Assembly: GCA_049889395.1 (NCBI GenBank)
Contig: JBMHDM010000019.1
Location: forward strand, 1-37,755
From: UBA3537 sp049889395
Lineage (GTDB): Bacteria > Bacteroidota > Bacteroidia > Flavobacteriales > Flavobacteriaceae
DNA length: 37,755 nucleotides
Direction of reading: 5' to 3'
The stretch's first letter is position 1. Each line of letters starts with the position of its first letter. Below the pieces are notes generated by a model, which saw only the letters and a program-made list of their open reading frames with translations, ran no database searches and was not told the origin of the DNA. Both the position numbers and the translations under genes were made by a program. Below, one piece after another: positions 8,248-17,399 of the stretch.

Positions 8248-10047
8248 ATGAGGGCGTTGATTGTTTTGTTTCTAGGGTTATCAAATGTTGTGCTGACTGC
8301 TCAAACAGATTTTGATTTGGCGGAATCCTACTTCGATAAAGGAGATTTTGAAAAAGCACTTTACTATTATAAAAAGCTCCATGAGGGACAACCTAATAAT
8401 TCAAATTATGTATTCAAGTTTGTTGAAATCCAACAGCAATTGAAGCAATTTGCAGAAGCACAAAACCTTCTCGAGAGTCAATATAATAGAACTAAAAACC
8501 CTCAATTTTTAGTGGAATTGGGCCATCATTTTCAACTTCAAAACAAAACTAAAAAAGCCATCGAATTTTACAATTCAGCTATAGATTTGGTTGCCAAAAA
8601 ACCAGCTTTTGTCTATGCTGTTGCATTGCGTTTTGAGGCTCATAGTCTTGTAGATCAAGCCATTTCGGTTTATAAAATTGGTCTAGAAATCAATCAAAAT
8701 CTGAATTACGAATATCGTCTAGCGGGCTTATATGCCGAGAAAAAAGATATTGAAAATATGTTTTTGAGTTATTTAAACTTCACAGAAAACAATCCGTCTT
8801 ATTTAAGCCAAATTTTACGTCTTTTTGGAGACTATATCTCAGATGATAAAGCCTCTAAGTACAATCAAATTTTAAAGCGAATTGTACTACAAAAATTGCA
8901 AAACAATTCTGATGCGTTTTGGACTAATATGTTGAGCTGGATCTATATTCAACAAAATGATTTTAAGAAAGCTCTTTTGCAAGAGCAAGCATTATTTAGG
9001 CGGGACGGCGGGACTTTGCAAAGCATCATTGATATTGGATTAATGGCCAAAGAAAGCCAACAATATAAAGTGACATCCGATGCTTTAATTTTTGTCCTTG
9101 ATAATACCCAGGAAACCAAGTTGAAAATAGAGGCTAAGCACCAGCTCCTAATGTTGGAAATTCAACATGTTAACACACCAAATTATGGGCGTATTCAGTC
9201 AGAATTCACCGACATATTAAACCGTCATGGCATATCAAATGAAACTCTAGAAACACTATTATCATACGCCGAATTTTTGACCTTTCAGATGAGTCAAAGT
9301 GATGTGGCCATTAATCGTTTGAAGTCTGCGCTTAACAACCAAATATCCGCTATATCAAAAGCTAGGGTTAAATTAAAACTCGCTGATATATTAGTATCAC
9401 AAAGTCAATTCAACCGAGCGTTGATTTATTATACACAAGTTCATACAGGAATGAAAAACAGCACTTTAGCTCAACAGGCTCGACTTAAAGCTGCTAAAAC
9501 AAGTTATTATAAAGGCGATTTTGGTTGGGCAGAAACCCAATTGAAAGTGCTAAAATCTTCAGCCTCTCAACTCATTGCAAATGACGCCTTAGATCTTCAG
9601 CTCCTCATCTCAGATCATAAGTTTGGAGATAGCCTTCAGGCCCCTTTGAGGCTCTATGCCAAAGCAGATTTTTTAAGCGTTCAAAACAAAAATCAGGAAG
9701 CTATTAATTCTTTGAATTTACTTGTAGAAACCTATCCAACACATGCCATTGTGGACCAGGCCCTACTGTTTCAAGCCAAGTTGTTTGAAGCTACTGGGGA
9801 TTTAAAATCCGCTGAATTACACTATCTTAAAATTATTACAAATTACCCCACTGAAATTTTAATTGATGATGCCTATTTTTCCTTGGCTGAATTGTATAGA
9901 AAAAAATTAAATTCGCCTCAAAAAGCTAAAGATTGTTATGAAAAAATTATGTTTAACCACCAAGATAGTATCCATTTTGTGGAGTCCAAAAAGCACTACC
10001 GATTGCTTCGAAATTTAACTGAAGATTTAAACACGACAACACTATGA
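8248..10047 (+). CDS. Exported TPR-repeat protein
   Basis: A 599-residue protein with a signal peptide (MRALIVLFLGLSNVVLTAQ, cleavage near residue 18). It then has tetratricopeptide-type helical repeats along most of its length, clearest at about 25-60 (AESYFDKGDFEKALYYYKKL), 390-425 and 485-560 (AELHYLKIITNYPTEILIDD). It is probably periplasmic or outer-membrane-associated; no enzyme motif is visible. Its stop overlaps the start of the next gene by four bases (ATGA), so translation is likely coupled. A -7-like TATCTTTA (8227-8234) precedes the ATG. The placement between serS and DUF4286/rsmA seems typical of flavobacteria. Specific function unknown; protein-complex scaffolding is the family norm. 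Confidence 0.85.
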   Translation: MRALIVLFLGLSNVVLTAQTDFDLAESYFDKGDFEKALYYYKKLHEGQPNNSNYVFKFVEIQQQLKQFAEAQNLLESQYNRTKNPQFLVELGHHFQLQNKTKKAIEFYNSAIDLVAKKPAFVYAVALRFEAHSLVDQAISVYKIGLEINQNLNYEYRLAGLYAEKKDIENMFLSYLNFTENNPSYLSQILRLFGDYISDDKASKYNQILKRIVLQKLQNNSDAFWTNMLSWIYIQQNDFKKALLQEQALFRRDGGTLQSIIDIGLMAKESQQYKVTSDALIFVLDNTQETKLKIEAKHQLLMLEIQHVNTPNYGRIQSEFTDILNRHGISNETLETLLSYAEFLTFQMSQSDVAINRLKSALNNQISAISKARVKLKLADILVSQSQFNRALIYYTQVHTGMKNSTLAQQARLKAAKTSYYKGDFGWAETQLKVLKSSASQLIANDALDLQLLISDHKFGDSLQAPLRLYAKADFLSVQNKNQEAINSLNLLVETYPTHAIVDQALLFQAKLFEATGDLKSAELHYLKIITNYPTEILIDDAYFSLAELYRKKLNSPQKAKDCYEKIMFNHQDSIHFVESKKHYRLLRNLTEDLNTTTL

Positions 10048-10367
10048 TCATCTACAACGTTACACTAAATATTGACGATTCTATTCACACATCTTGGCTC
10101 GAATGGATGCAATACCACATCCCCGAAGTGTTGGGAACCGGTTTGTTTTCAAAAGCTGTTTTTACTAAAGTTTTGGTCGAAGAAGAGCAGGGGGGGACAA
10201 CCTATTCTGTGCAATATTATGCCCGAACTAAAGCGGACTTACAAACCTATCAAAAGCATTATGCCGCCCAACTGCAGGCAGATGGATTGAAACGTTTTGG
10301 CGATAAGGTGTTGGCATTTCGAACAGAACTTCAGCTCATCGAAGAATTCAAAGTAACTCAAAACTAA
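10044..10367 (+). CDS. DUF4286 family protein
   Basis: A 107-residue protein (MIIYNVTLNIDDSIHTSWLEWM, then HIPEVLGTGLFSKA) that matches the Bacteroidota DUF4286 family by eye. It looks like a small ferredoxin-like or dimeric alpha/beta-barrel fold: strand, helix with W/M residues, strand, and a C-terminal helix. It overlaps the TPR gene by four bases and rsmA by one (TAATG), so it sits inside a translationally coupled run. No catalytic motif is evident and function is unknown. Its steady position beside rsmA suggests a housekeeping rather than accessory role, but that is inference. Confidence 0.85.
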   Translation: MIIYNVTLNIDDSIHTSWLEWMQYHIPEVLGTGLFSKAVFTKVLVEEEQGGTTYSVQYYARTKADLQTYQKHYAAQLQADGLKRFGDKVLAFRTELQLIEEFKVTQN

Positions 10368-11137
10368 TGCGCGTTAAACCAAAAAAACATCTTGGTCAAC
10401 ATTTTTTAAACGATCAATCAATCGCCAAAAAAATAGCAGATACACTAACACTGCAAGGCTATGACATTGTTTTGGAAATTGGTCCTGGAATGGGTGTCCT
10501 AACGCAATTTATTTTAGAAAAACCTATCGAAACCCATCTTGTAGAAATCGATCATGAATCTGTATCGTATTTAAAAACATACTACCCTCAGTTGGAAAGT
10601 AACATTCATGAGCTAGACATTTTAAAGTGTGATTTTTCAAATTTATTTGATCATAAGCCCTTTGCCATAATTGGAAACTACCCTTATAATATCTCATCTC
10701 AAATTGTATTTAAGGTATTGGAGTTTAGACATCAGATTCCAGAATTTTCAGGGATGTTCCAAAAAGAAGTCGCTCAACGAATTTGTGAAAAACCCGGGAG
10801 CAAAACTTATGGTATTTTATCTGTTCTGGTTCAAGCTTTCTATGATGCAACGTATTTATTCAGTGTACCACCAACTGTTTTTAACCCGCCCCCAAAAGTG
10901 AACTCTGGCGTGATACGGCTAACTAGACAGTCAAATTTCACACTAAATTGTAACGAAGACTTATTTTTTAAAGTCGTCAAAACAGCATTTCAGCAACGCC
11001 GTAAAACCCTGAGAAATAGCTTAAAAACGTTTAATTTGTCGGATAATTTAAAAGCAAATACTATCTTTGACAAGCGCCCAGAACAATTATCAGTTGAACA
11101 GTTTATTGAACTGACCTCCGCCATAGAAAAAGGATAA
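10367..11137 (+). CDS. rsmA: 16S rRNA dimethyladenosine transferase (KsgA/RsmA)
   Basis: Dimethylates the two adjacent adenines of the 3'-terminal helix of 16S rRNA (A1518/A1519, E. coli numbering), a late 30S assembly checkpoint. The 256-residue protein shows the family start KKHLGQHFLND, the SAM-binding loop EIGPGMGVLT (37-46), the acidic motif II (LVEID), and the catalytic NYPY motif (104-107, in IIGNYPYNIS). The C-terminal small domain has QQRRKTLRNSL. The start codon overlaps the DUF4286 stop by one base. mgtE follows after 14 bases. Confidence 0.97.
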   Translation: MRVKPKKHLGQHFLNDQSIAKKIADTLTLQGYDIVLEIGPGMGVLTQFILEKPIETHLVEIDHESVSYLKTYYPQLESNIHELDILKCDFSNLFDHKPFAIIGNYPYNISSQIVFKVLEFRHQIPEFSGMFQKEVAQRICEKPGSKTYGILSVLVQAFYDATYLFSVPPTVFNPPPKVNSGVIRLTRQSNFTLNCNEDLFFKVVKTAFQQRRKTLRNSLKTFNLSDNLKANTIFDKRPEQLSVEQFIELTSAIEKG

Positions 11138-11151
11138 ACGCATCAGGTTTT

Positions 11152-12522
11152 GTGAAAACAACTAAAGAACATACAACCTTTGAGATTACATCTAACTTGT
11201 TGGACTCGATTGAGTTACACATCAAATCTCAAGATGATAAACTTCTTTTGGACCAGCTAAATGAGCTACATTATGCTGATATTGCCGAAATTTTAGATGA
11301 GCTCAATCTAGATCAATCAACTTATATCATCAAACTATTGGATAGTGAAACCACCTCTGATATTTTGGCAGAATTGGACGATGATGTGAGGGAAAAAGTT
11401 CTTCAAAATCTTTCTGCAAAAGAAATCGCAGAGGAGGTTAAGGAATTGGATACCGATGATGCTGCCGATTTATTATCTGAATTATCGCCAGAGCGCAAGA
11501 AAAAGGTTATCGCTCAAATTGACGACAAGGCTTTAGTGGCAGACATCAAAGAGTTATTGGAGTATGACGAAAATACTGCTGGTGGGCTAATGGCCAAAGA
11601 GCTGGTTAAAGTTTACGAGACATGGACCGTAGCCGGATGTTTAAGAAAGATCCGGGCGCAAGCCAAAAATGTTCGACGAGTCCACTCCATTTATGTGGTA
11701 AATAAGGAAGGCAAACTTATAGGAAGATTATCTTTAAAGGATCTTTTGATTGCCAAAAATGAAACAAAAATTAGCGATATTTATATCCCCAAAGTCGATT
11801 ATGTTCATGTTAATGATGATGATGAAGATGTCGCCAAACTGATGGCCAAGTATGACTTGGAAGCTATTCCAGTAGTAGATGATAAAAAAACCCTGCTTGG
11901 GCGAATTACCATCGATGATATTGTTGATGTCATCATTGAAGAAGCAGAAAAAGATTATCAGCTTGCTGCCGGTATTACTCAAGACGTAGATGCTGAAGAC
12001 AGTATTTTTGCCTTGACCAAAGCTCGACTGCCCTGGCTTTTTTTGGGTCTAATAGGCGGAGTTGGTGCAGCCATAATCATGGGTACATTTGACAGTATTA
12101 TTGACGATTACCCCCTTATTCTTTTGTTTACACCCCTCATAGCTGCCATGGCTGGAAATGTTGGTGTACAGTCCAGCGCAATTATTGTTCAAGGATTAGC
12201 AAACGACGACATTAAAGGCAGTATTAACAACCGATTGCTTAAAGAAATGCTTTTGGCCCTGCTCAACGGTGTGATTTTAGCCATGTTTTTATTTGGTTTT
12301 GTCTGGGCTTGGCAGCAGGATATACAGACGGCATTGGCTGTTTCAGTATCACTAGTGGCTGTCATTGTTGTCGCCGGAATAGTAGGAACCTTTATTCCCT
12401 TATTTCTTCATAAAAGAGGTATCGACCCTGCCATAGCTACCGGACCTTTTATAACAACGAGTAATGATATTTTTGGAATTTTGATATATTTTATTATTGC
12501 AAAATTTATCCTAAACATTTAG
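11152..12522 (+). CDS. mgtE: Magnesium transporter MgtE
   Basis: A Mg2+-gated Mg2+ channel/transporter of the inner membrane. The 456 residues show the full layout. An acidic helical N domain (about 15-130) carries repeated ILAEL-type leucine-acid helices (DILAELDDDVREKVL, DAADLLSELSPERKK). Two CBS domains follow (about 135-260; HSIYVVNKEGKLIGRLSL and AIPVVDDKKTLLGRI). Five membrane segments follow from about residue 285. The ion-pathway motif AAMAGNVGVQSSA lies near 335-347 and the final helix near 435-453. The start is GTG; no ATG is in frame nearby. It runs from rsmA and is one base from the next gene. Regulation by intracellular Mg2+ through the N/CBS domains is known for the family. Confidence 0.95.
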   Translation: MKTTKEHTTFEITSNLLDSIELHIKSQDDKLLLDQLNELHYADIAEILDELNLDQSTYIIKLLDSETTSDILAELDDDVREKVLQNLSAKEIAEEVKELDTDDAADLLSELSPERKKKVIAQIDDKALVADIKELLEYDENTAGGLMAKELVKVYETWTVAGCLRKIRAQAKNVRRVHSIYVVNKEGKLIGRLSLKDLLIAKNETKISDIYIPKVDYVHVNDDDEDVAKLMAKYDLEAIPVVDDKKTLLGRITIDDIVDVIIEEAEKDYQLAAGITQDVDAEDSIFALTKARLPWLFLGLIGGVGAAIIMGTFDSIIDDYPLILLFTPLIAAMAGNVGVQSSAIIVQGLANDDIKGSINNRLLKEMLLALLNGVILAMFLFGFVWAWQQDIQTALAVSVSLVAVIVVAGIVGTFIPLFLHKRGIDPAIATGPFITTSNDIFGILIYFIIAKFILNI

Positions 12523-12523
12523 C

Positions 12524-13462
12524 ATGAATATTCTTCATGTGGATACCAATCATCCCTTGCTAATTCAACAATTGGCCAAACTAGGGTATATCAATAACGA
12601 AGATGTTACAAGTTCAAAATCACAGATTGAAACCAAAATTTCTCAATATGATGGCCTTATCATTAGAAGCCGGTTTACCATTGATCAAACGTTTTTAGAT
12701 CAAGCCATAAATCTCAAATTTATTGCTCGTGTAGGAGCAGGTTTGGAAAATATTGATGTGGATTATGCGGCTAAGATGGGCATCCATTTAATTGCTGCAC
12801 CAGAAGGGAATCGCAATGCTGTGGGTGAACAGGCGTTGGGGATGCTGTTGTCATTATTGAACAAGCTCAATCAAGCCGATAAAGAAGTCCGTCAAGGGTT
12901 TTGGAATCGGGAATCTAATAGAGGTGTTGAGTTAGAGGGCAAAACAGTAGGGATTATAGGCTATGGCCATATGGGCAAGGCTTTCGCCAAAAAACTTAAA
13001 GGATTTGAAGTTGAGGTGTTATGCTACGACATTAAACCTCATGTTGGTGATGACAATGCCAAACAAGTTTCTCTAGAAGAATTTCAAAACAGTGTAGAGG
13101 TGGTTAGTTTGCATACGCCACAAACTCCACTCACAATAGGAATGATAAATATTAATTTTATCAATCAGTTTCAAAGACCATTTTGGCTGATTAATACCGC
13201 TCGGGGTAGTGCGGTAGTTACCAAAGACTTGGTAACTGCACTTGAGTCTGGTCAAATTTTGGGCGCGGGTTTAGACGTTATGGAATATGAAAGAAGCTCT
13301 TTTGAACAGTTATTTTTTGAAGATCATATCCCAGAATCCATGCAATATTTGATGCAATCTGACAAAGTGATTCTCTCTCCACATGTAGCAGGATGGACGG
13401 TAGATAGTCATAAAAAACTAGCGCAAACTATTGTGGATAAAATCAAATTAAAATTTCACTAA
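12524..13462 (+). CDS. D-isomer 2-hydroxyacid dehydrogenase (phosphoglycerate dehydrogenase-like)
   Basis: A 312-residue NAD-dependent dehydrogenase. The substrate-binding half includes VGAGLENIDVDYA (70-82). The Rossmann domain has GYGHMG (146-151) and a likely NAD-selecting Asp (YDI, 168-170). The catalytic triad appears complete: Arg227 in NTARG, Glu254 in LDVMEYE, His287 in SPHVAGW. There is no C-terminal ACT domain, so if it is a serine-pathway SerA it is the short, non-allosteric type. No serC lies beside it, so 3-phosphoglycerate is likely but not proven as substrate; another D-2-hydroxyacid is possible. It is one base from mgtE and 12 bases before the next gene. Confidence 0.85.
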   Translation: MNILHVDTNHPLLIQQLAKLGYINNEDVTSSKSQIETKISQYDGLIIRSRFTIDQTFLDQAINLKFIARVGAGLENIDVDYAAKMGIHLIAAPEGNRNAVGEQALGMLLSLLNKLNQADKEVRQGFWNRESNRGVELEGKTVGIIGYGHMGKAFAKKLKGFEVEVLCYDIKPHVGDDNAKQVSLEEFQNSVEVVSLHTPQTPLTIGMININFINQFQRPFWLINTARGSAVVTKDLVTALESGQILGAGLDVMEYERSSFEQLFFEDHIPESMQYLMQSDKVILSPHVAGWTVDSHKKLAQTIVDKIKLKFH

Positions 13463-13474
13463 AATTTGAAATAA

Positions 13475-13933
13475 ATGCAATCTAAAGCCACTACTCCCGA
13501 CGCCTACTTGGCCGAACTTCCCGAAGATCGCAAAGTCCCAATGGCCAAATTGAGAGCCATCATAACTTCCAATTTAGATCCTAATTTTGAAGAGTGTATG
13601 AATTATGGTATGTTGGGCTATGTGGTACCACATCAACAATATCCGCAAGGGTATCATTGTAACCCTAAGCTACCTCTGCCGTTTATGAATTTGGCCTCCC
13701 AAAAGAACTATGTTGCAATTTACCATATGGGCATGTATGCCAAAAAAGAGATTTTAGACTGGTTTGTCAACGAATACCCCAAACATTGTAATCGAAAACT
13801 AGATATGGGTAAAAGTTGTATTCGATTTAAAACAATGGACGATATTCCTTACGAATTGATCGGCCAGCTAGCCAAAAAAATGACCACATTTGAGTGGATA
13901 GCACTTTACGAATCGACTATAAAAAACAAATAA
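13475..13933 (+). CDS. DUF1801 domain-containing protein
   Basis: 152 residues resembling the DUF1801 / YdhG-like fold. The N-terminal helix-rich stretch TPDAYLAELPEDRKVPMAKL is followed by PNFEECMNYGMLGYVVP. A core strand (YVAIYHMGMYAKKE) and GKSCIRFKTMDDIPYELIGQL complete the family pattern. The family is small, cytoplasmic and widespread, with no settled biochemical role, so I give no function. It lies in the same-strand run behind the dehydrogenase and three bases before the VOC gene, so it is likely cotranscribed. Confidence 0.85.
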   Translation: MQSKATTPDAYLAELPEDRKVPMAKLRAIITSNLDPNFEECMNYGMLGYVVPHQQYPQGYHCNPKLPLPFMNLASQKNYVAIYHMGMYAKKEILDWFVNEYPKHCNRKLDMGKSCIRFKTMDDIPYELIGQLAKKMTTFEWIALYESTIKNK

Positions 13934-13936
13934 AAC

Positions 13937-14323
13937 ATGAGTAAAAAAGTCACAGGGATAGGCGGGATTTTTTTTAAAACCAACAACCCAGAACTTACCA
14001 AACAGTGGTATGCTAAGCATTTGGGTCTGGAGGTTAATCCATATGGCAGTACTTTTTGGTGGAAAGATCAAACGGGTAAGGATTGCCTGACCCAATGGTC
14101 GCCTTTTGACTCACAAACGGACTATTTTGACCCCAGTCCCCAATCTTTTATGATAAACTATCGTGTGGAAAATTTGGCAGAATTGCTTGTAGAACTTCAA
14201 GCAGCTGGGATTGAGCAGTTGGGTGATGTTCAAGAATTTGAATACGGAAAATTTTCTTGGATTATGGACCCCGATGGTCAAAAAATTGAACTTTGGGAAC
14301 CGTTGGATGAGCAATTGAAGTAA
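13937..14323 (+). CDS. VOC superfamily (glyoxalase/bleomycin-resistance-like) protein
   Basis: 128 residues forming one VOC module. The first beta-alpha-beta unit is GIGGIFFKTNNPELTKQWYAKHLGLEV and the second is SFMINYRVENLAELLVELQAAG. The end is the usual DPDGQKIELWEP, whose Glu is the typical metal ligand. Substrate cannot be told; family members include glyoxalases, dioxygenases and thiol or antibiotic-binding proteins. Its TAA stop ends at 14323, directly against the stop of the convergent lipid synthase gene, leaving no room for a separate terminator. Confidence 0.88.
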   Translation: MSKKVTGIGGIFFKTNNPELTKQWYAKHLGLEVNPYGSTFWWKDQTGKDCLTQWSPFDSQTDYFDPSPQSFMINYRVENLAELLVELQAAGIEQLGDVQEFEYGKFSWIMDPDGQKIELWEPLDEQLK

Positions 14324-16138
14324 CTACTCCTCTTCCTCGTTTTTTGGGCCATATTGACGTTCCAATTCCGCCTGGAATTCTTCCATGACGGGGCGAACCG
14401 TGCTGTCTGGAAGATCAGAAATTCGAATATACATTAGGCCGTCCACCGCATTGTTGAACAGTGGATCTACATTAAAAGCGATTAGTCGAGCATTTTGTTT
14501 GATATACTTTTTGAGGAGTACAGGGAGGCGTAAAGCACCGGGCTCAATTTCGTCAATAATTTTATCGAACTTGTTTAAATCTGCTTCGGTGGCGTCGAAC
14601 ACAAAATCTTTGTCGGCATCATTAAGCTTGACTTTAAATTCTTTTTTCGGGTGTACATATTGAGCCAAATAGGGATCGTAGTAATGCGATTTCATAAATT
14701 CAATCATCAACGATTTGGAGAAATTTGAAAACCGATTACTGATACTCACACCACCAATTAAATATTTGTGATTCGGAAATCGTAAAGTCGTGTGAACAAT
14801 CCCCTTCCAAAGTAAAAACAATGGCATGGGTTTTTGTTGGTAAGACTTAATAATAAAGGCCCGACCAAGTTCAATAGATTGACTCATCATGGCGTGCAGC
14901 TCGGGTTCAAATCGAAACAAATCTTGCAAGTAAAATCCATTGATGCCAAAGGCCTCATAAATTTCAACGCCCAAGCCCATGCGATAGGCCCCAACCAAAC
15001 ATTGAGCTTCAGTATCCCACAAAAACATATGATGGTAATATGTGTCAAATTCATCTAAATCTACGGCGCGGTTGGTTCCCTCGCCAATCGCTCTAAAAGT
15101 AATTTCACGCAGTCGTCCAATCTCTCGTAAAATATTGGGAATCCTAGCCGCTGGAGCCAAATAAACTTCATAATTTTTACTCTGTAATAGACGATGATTT
15201 TTTGCTCGAAGGTCATCCACTTCCGATCGCATAATCAGTGGGTTAACCGGTGTAATGATTCGTTTGGGTGATTTGGTGACTTTCAGTGATGAGGACAGAT
15301 TTTGAAGAATTTTAGGCCGTTCAAATGCGTTAGATAACATATAGGTTTTTTTGCGAACAAAATTTGAAAATGACTCTAATGATTCTTGCTCTTTTTGGTC
15401 TTTCAAAGAAATGGGTCGTCCGATACGTACTTTAATCACCCGGTTTTTTTGAGTGAGGAGTTCGGATGGTAATTTGGCGGTCCGTAACGTATCACTTATT
15501 TTAGATAAACGATAAAATAGAGGGCTGTTTTTGGCATGAAAATATATGGGAACTACAGGGACCTCTGCTTTTCTTACTAACTTCATCGCAGCCATTTCCC
15601 AAGGTTTATCCACCAATAGTTTTCCATCTCTGTAGGTCGATACTTCCCCTGCTGGGAAAACACCTAAAGGATGTCCTGCTTTTAGATGAAGTAAGGCCTT
15701 TTTAAATCCCATGACGCTAGACTTAACATCTTTCCGATTTTCAAACGGATTGACTGGCATGATGTATGGAATAAGGGGTTCGATTCGGTGTAGCAAAAAA
15801 TTGGCAATGATTTTAAAATCAGACCGTTGTTCGAGCATGAGTTTAAGTAATAAAATACCGTCAATACCGCCAAGGGGATGATTGGAAACCGTAATGTAGG
15901 CCCCTTCTTTTGGAAGCCGCTTGAGGTCTTCTTCAGGTATTTCAAACTTTATTTTAAAATCGTGCAGTAACGCATTTAAAAAATCTACATCAGAGCGGTG
16001 TTTATTACGATTGTAAATTCGATTGATTGTAGAAATTTTAAGAATTTTCATCAAAAGCCAACCACAAAAATTTCCAAAAAATCCATAACAGTCTAATTTA
16101 ATGGCTTTGGCAACTTCTTTGGCAGTAACGATACTCAT
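14324..16138 (-). CDS. OlsF-like bifunctional aminolipid acyltransferase
   Basis: 604 residues with two acyltransferase units. The N-terminal half is a PlsC/LPLAT domain. Its motif I, NHPLGGIDG (His87, Asp93), is the H-x5-D spacing I recall from hemolysin/OlsF relatives rather than H-x4-D. Motif III is FPAGEVS (161-167), with VPVVPIYF near 193-200. The C-terminal half (about 320-500) is OlsB-like, of the N-acyltransferase/GNAT kind: GRLREITFRAIGEGTNRAVDLD (split 341-362) and IELGRAFI (422-429). In characterised OlsF (Serratia, Flavobacterium) the C-terminal unit N-acylates ornithine and the N-terminal unit O-acylates the product. Glycine or other amino acids are used by relatives, so the head group is open. 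It is the last gene of GNAT-aspartate kinase-this gene, 10 bases after the kinase, with no predicted signal peptide. Confidence 0.85.
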   Translation of the reverse strand: MSIVTAKEVAKAIKLDCYGFFGNFCGWLLMKILKISTINRIYNRNKHRSDVDFLNALLHDFKIKFEIPEEDLKRLPKEGAYITVSNHPLGGIDGILLLKLMLEQRSDFKIIANFLLHRIEPLIPYIMPVNPFENRKDVKSSVMGFKKALLHLKAGHPLGVFPAGEVSTYRDGKLLVDKPWEMAAMKLVRKAEVPVVPIYFHAKNSPLFYRLSKISDTLRTAKLPSELLTQKNRVIKVRIGRPISLKDQKEQESLESFSNFVRKKTYMLSNAFERPKILQNLSSSLKVTKSPKRIITPVNPLIMRSEVDDLRAKNHRLLQSKNYEVYLAPAARIPNILREIGRLREITFRAIGEGTNRAVDLDEFDTYYHHMFLWDTEAQCLVGAYRMGLGVEIYEAFGINGFYLQDLFRFEPELHAMMSQSIELGRAFIIKSYQQKPMPLFLLWKGIVHTTLRFPNHKYLIGGVSISNRFSNFSKSLMIEFMKSHYYDPYLAQYVHPKKEFKVKLNDADKDFVFDATEADLNKFDKIIDEIEPGALRLPVLLKKYIKQNARLIAFNVDPLFNNAVDGLMYIRISDLPDSTVRPVMEEFQAELERQYGPKNEEEE

Positions 16139-16148
16139 GGATTTGGGC

Positions 16149-17399
16149 TTATTGGGTTATTATTTGAACAGTTTTTGGCGTAATTTGTTTTAAGAGAACT
16201 GTTTTATTTTTTTCAATTTCATCAATAGCGGCTTCAGTGTGATGTCTAACCGTAAATAAATTGACGTTATCATACACAGTTACATTGTATTTGGCTTTAA
16301 GCTGCAGTAAGAGTGGACCTAAATTGTCATAATTGTTTTCAATACATACTGAAAAGCTTATTGCAGAATTTTGAATCAGCCGAACTTTCATTTTATTTTG
16401 ATGTAATAATTTGAAAATGTGACTGATATTTTCTTCAACGATGTATGAAAAATCTAAAGAGGAAACTGAAATCAAAATTTGATTTTTTCTCAAAATGTAG
16501 CAGGGAGCTTTGGGATTTAATTTTAGGGCTTTACCCACCACAGTTCCCTCATCTTCAGGGTTTAAAAAGGATTTTACATGTAGTGGAATTTCCTTTCGCT
16601 GAAGCGGTTGAAGGGTTTTAGGGTGGATGACGGAAGCGCCATAATAAGACAATTCAATAGCTTCTTCGTAAGAGAGAGACTGCAGCAGGATGGCGTTGTC
16701 AAAGTATCGTGGATCGGCATTCAAAACACCCGGAACATCTTTCCAAATGATTACACGTTCTGCATTCAAACAATAGGCAAAAATAGCCGCAGTATAATCA
16801 CTCCCTTCCCGTCCCAAAGTTGTTGTGAAGTTATTGGTGTCACTACCTAAAAACCCTTGAGTAATGTACAATTGCTTGGCATTTATATGTTTTTGAATTT
16901 GTTTTTGGGTAGCCTCCCATTGCACTTTTGCATTTCGATAATATCGATCTGTTTTGATAAATTCTCGTACATCTAACCAATTGTTCTTGAGTCCTTTGTG
17001 ATTTAGGTAATGACTGACAATAGTGGTCGAAACTAATTCGCCGTATCCTATAGTTTGATCATAAACAAAATTATAATCTGGAGATTTATTGCGGTTAAAA
17101 AAATCTGATAGTTCACCAAAAAGATTTGTAATAACTTTAAACACAGGATGAGATTCATTTTCGAATAAATCTAATAGAATGCCATTGTGATATTTTTTTA
17201 CATCCTGAATACTGCTTTGTAACTCATGCTTGGCATTAAAATAATTATCAATAATTTTTTCTATGGCATTGGTAGTTTTTCCCATAGCCGAAATGACAAT
17301 CAAAGTTTCTGCAGTTCCAACCGTTTGAAGAACTTTCTCAAGGTTACGAACCCCTTCAGCATCTTTCACAGAGGCACCGCCAAATTTTAAGATTTGCAT
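16149..17399 (-). CDS. Aspartate kinase
   Basis: Phosphorylates aspartate, the first step toward Lys, Thr, Met and diaminopimelate for peptidoglycan. It starts at the ATG of MQILKFGGASVKD; the frame is open 20 codons further upstream, but that stretch lies inside the GNAT gene and has no family likeness. The 416 residues contain the kinase signature KFGGASV (5-11, Ala where Thr is usual), TLGREGSDYTAA (194-205) and IWKDVPGVLNADPR. The C-terminal ~110 residues resemble ACT-type regulation (ILISVSSLDFSYIVEENISH). It is monofunctional, with no homoserine dehydrogenase part. It overlaps the GNAT gene by 13 bases, so translation is probably coupled. Confidence 0.93.
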   Translation of the reverse strand: MQILKFGGASVKDAEGVRNLEKVLQTVGTAETLIVISAMGKTTNAIEKIIDNYFNAKHELQSSIQDVKKYHNGILLDLFENESHPVFKVITNLFGELSDFFNRNKSPDYNFVYDQTIGYGELVSTTIVSHYLNHKGLKNNWLDVREFIKTDRYYRNAKVQWEATQKQIQKHINAKQLYITQGFLGSDTNNFTTTLGREGSDYTAAIFAYCLNAERVIIWKDVPGVLNADPRYFDNAILLQSLSYEEAIELSYYGASVIHPKTLQPLQRKEIPLHVKSFLNPEDEGTVVGKALKLNPKAPCYILRKNQILISVSSLDFSYIVEENISHIFKLLHQNKMKVRLIQNSAISFSVCIENNYDNLGPLLLQLKAKYNVTVYDNVNLFTVRHHTEAAIDEIEKNKTVLLKQITPKTVQIITQ

